Shown in pieces: positions 63,071-64,000 of a DNA stretch of 64,000 nt (its first letter is position 1; every line of letters begins with the position of its first letter). The stretch spans positions 5,894,001-5,958,000 of the forward strand of contig NZ_CP029553.1 of the NCBI RefSeq assembly GCF_003173755.1. Direction: 5' to 3'. The translations under genes were made by a program, and so were the position numbers. The stretch comes from Methylobacterium terrae (GTDB taxonomy: Bacteria > Pseudomonadota > Alphaproteobacteria > Rhizobiales > Beijerinckiaceae). The notes beneath the pieces are model-generated. The model ran no database searches and was not told the origin of the DNA. It saw only the letters and a program-made list of their open reading frames with translations.

Positions 63071-63562
63071 GTGGATGCCATCGACCTGAAGATCCTCGCC
63101 CTGCTCCAGAACGACGCGACGCTGTCGATCGCCCAGATCGGGGAGCGCGTCGGCCTGTCGCAGACCCCGTGCTGGAAGCGCATCCAGCGCCTCGAGGCCG
63201 ACGGGGTCATCGACCGGCGCGTGGCGGTGCTCGACCCGGTCAAGCTGGGCCTGGGGCTGACGGTGTTCGTCTCGATCGAGACCAGCGACCATTCCCGCGA
63301 GTGGCTGGAGCGCTTCGCCGCCACGGTCTCGGGGATGCCGGAGGTGCTGGAATTCTACCGCATGGCCGGCGACGTGGATTACATGCTCCGCGTCGTGGTG
63401 GCCGACATGCAGGCCTACGACGCCTTCTACAAGCGCCTGATCGCGGTGCTGCCCCTGAAGAACGTGACGTCGCGGTTCGCCATGGAGAAGGTGAAGAGCA
63501 CCACTGCGCTGCCGCTCCCGTCGGCACCGTTCGTCCAGCCGCTGGCGGCGAACGGGAAATAA
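63071..63562 (+). CDS. Lrp/AsnC-family transcriptional regulator
   Basis: A 163-residue regulator. The N-terminal HTH is at about residues 4-50 (LKILALLQNDATLSIAQIG, then VGLSQTPCWKRIQRLEADGVI); the C-terminal RAM ligand domain follows (VEFYRMAGDVDYMLRVVV-like pattern, LPLKNVTSRFAMEKVK). The GTG start gives the classic MDxIDxKIL N-terminus. It lies divergent to the cys operon and upstream of a CysJ-like gene, and so may be a sulfur- or amino-acid-responsive regulator of both. This is inferred from position. Confidence 0.92.
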   Translation: MDAIDLKILALLQNDATLSIAQIGERVGLSQTPCWKRIQRLEADGVIDRRVAVLDPVKLGLGLTVFVSIETSDHSREWLERFAATVSGMPEVLEFYRMAGDVDYMLRVVVADMQAYDAFYKRLIAVLPLKNVTSRFAMEKVKSTTALPLPSAPFVQPLAANGK

Positions 63563-63611
63563 TCTTCTCCTGCTGCGCGTGCCGACGATAACGATGATCT
63601 CCCGCAGCCGC

Positions 63612-63627
63612 GTTCTTCAAAAAGAAC
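63612..63627. promoter_or_regulatory. palindromic operator upstream of the cysJ-like gene
   Basis: GTTCTTCAAAAAGAAC is a 16-bp palindrome with 6-bp arms. It shares GTTC-N8-GAAC with the element in the cysH promoter. A TTGACT hexamer follows at 63635-63640, 31 bases before the ATG, and could be its -35. Confidence 0.6.
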
Positions 63628-63670
63628 ATTTCGGTTGACTCCGGGGCGGCGCGGGCACATCTGTGCGGGC

Positions 63671-64000
63671 ATGTCTCGCTCCGCGCTTCTTCCCCGCACG
63701 GCTCCCTTCGGCGACGCCGAGCGGGCCCATCTCGATGCCGCCCTCGGCTCCACCACCGCCCTGCAGCGCGCGTGGCTGGCCGGCTTCCTCGCCGGCCTCG
63801 ACGCCGCGGGCGGCACTGCCGCCGCCGAGGCGCCCGCCCCGGCCGCCCCGCCGCGGGCCGCCGAGCCGGTGACGATCGTCTTCGCCAGCGAGTCCGGCAA
63901 TTCGGAGAAGCTCGCCGGCGACGTGTCCAAGCTCGCCCGCAAGAGCGGCTTCAAGCCGAAGGTCGTCGATTTCGCCGACCTCGACGTGGCGGCCCTGGGG
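63671..64000 (+). CDS. cysJ: sulfite reductase flavoprotein subunit (CysJ-like), 5' part
   Basis: The gene runs off the window end; 110 codons are seen. After a short helical N-terminus (PFGDAERAHLDAALGSTTALQRAWLAGF split near residue 25) and a Pro/Ala linker, a flavodoxin-like domain begins at residue about 68: VTIVFASESGNSEKLAGDV is the FMN phosphate loop. This layout fits the NADPH-dependent flavoprotein subunit or a related diflavin reductase. It would reduce the sulfite made by CysH, and its position next to the cys operon supports this. A 107-base gap with a palindrome separates it from the Lrp-family gene. Confidence 0.8.
   Translation, partial: MSRSALLPRTAPFGDAERAHLDAALGSTTALQRAWLAGFLAGLDAAGGTAAAEAPAPAAPPRAAEPVTIVFASESGNSEKLAGDVSKLARKSGFKPKVVDFADLDVAALG

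Overview
The window is high-GC DNA with densely packed, short-spaced operons. Gene content and gene types (BcsS and BcsN-type cellulose genes, an APS-reductase type CysH with no CysC, DUF2244 next to nth, a YejF-like dual ATPase, and intergenic palindromes of a kind common in Hyphomicrobiales) suggest a Methylobacterium-like alphaproteobacterium. This assignment is inferred from gene content; no rRNA gene is present to confirm it.

Layout. 1-3.6 kb: the end of a SulP/STAS transporter, a PilZ protein, a TetR regulator and a cytochrome P450. 3.6-6.5 kb: a YejF-like dual ABC ATPase overlapping phosphopentomutase deoB. 6.8-16.9 kb: a minus-strand MdtABC-type RND efflux operon (adaptor, two RND pumps, outer-membrane channel) with a compound palindromic repeat at every gene junction. 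17.2-22.6 kb: DedA, an FkbM methyltransferase, RecD2-like helicase, DUF2244 and endonuclease III. 22.7-28.5 kb: a metal-efflux-like cluster with a His-repeat protein, an extended adaptor, a CzcA/CusA-family pump and a small periplasmic protein. 28.7-33.8 kb: an acyl carrier protein, a membrane acyltransferase, a Wzz-type copolymerase with a degenerate kinase domain, and a Wzy-like polymerase. 33.8-38.6 kb: a frameshifted HigA-like antitoxin, an FAD monooxygenase and a degenerate hybrid sensor kinase. 38.7-49.7 kb: cellulose synthesis (bcsS, bcsA, bcsB, bcsZ, a repeat protein, a BcsN-like protein). 49.8-55.5 kb: a catabolic-looking cluster (ThDP enzyme, acyl-CoA synthetase, TRAP solute-binding protein, divergent GntR regulator). 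55.7-64 kb: sulfate assimilation (cysH, cysD, a cysN gene fused to a sulfate-binding protein, cysT, cysW, cysA), a divergent Lrp-family regulator and the start of a sulfite-reductase flavoprotein.

The most unusual object is the 821-residue CysN::sulfate-binding-protein reading frame at 58609-61074. It joins a cytoplasmic ATP-sulfurylase GTPase to a periplasmic solute receptor through a four-copy 15-bp repeat and an internal signal-like segment. In-frame 15-bp tandem repeats recur at six places in the window, mostly at the ends or linkers of exported or membrane-associated proteins. A GTTC-N8-GAAC palindrome lies upstream of both cysH and the cysJ-like gene and may be a shared sulfur-regulon operator.
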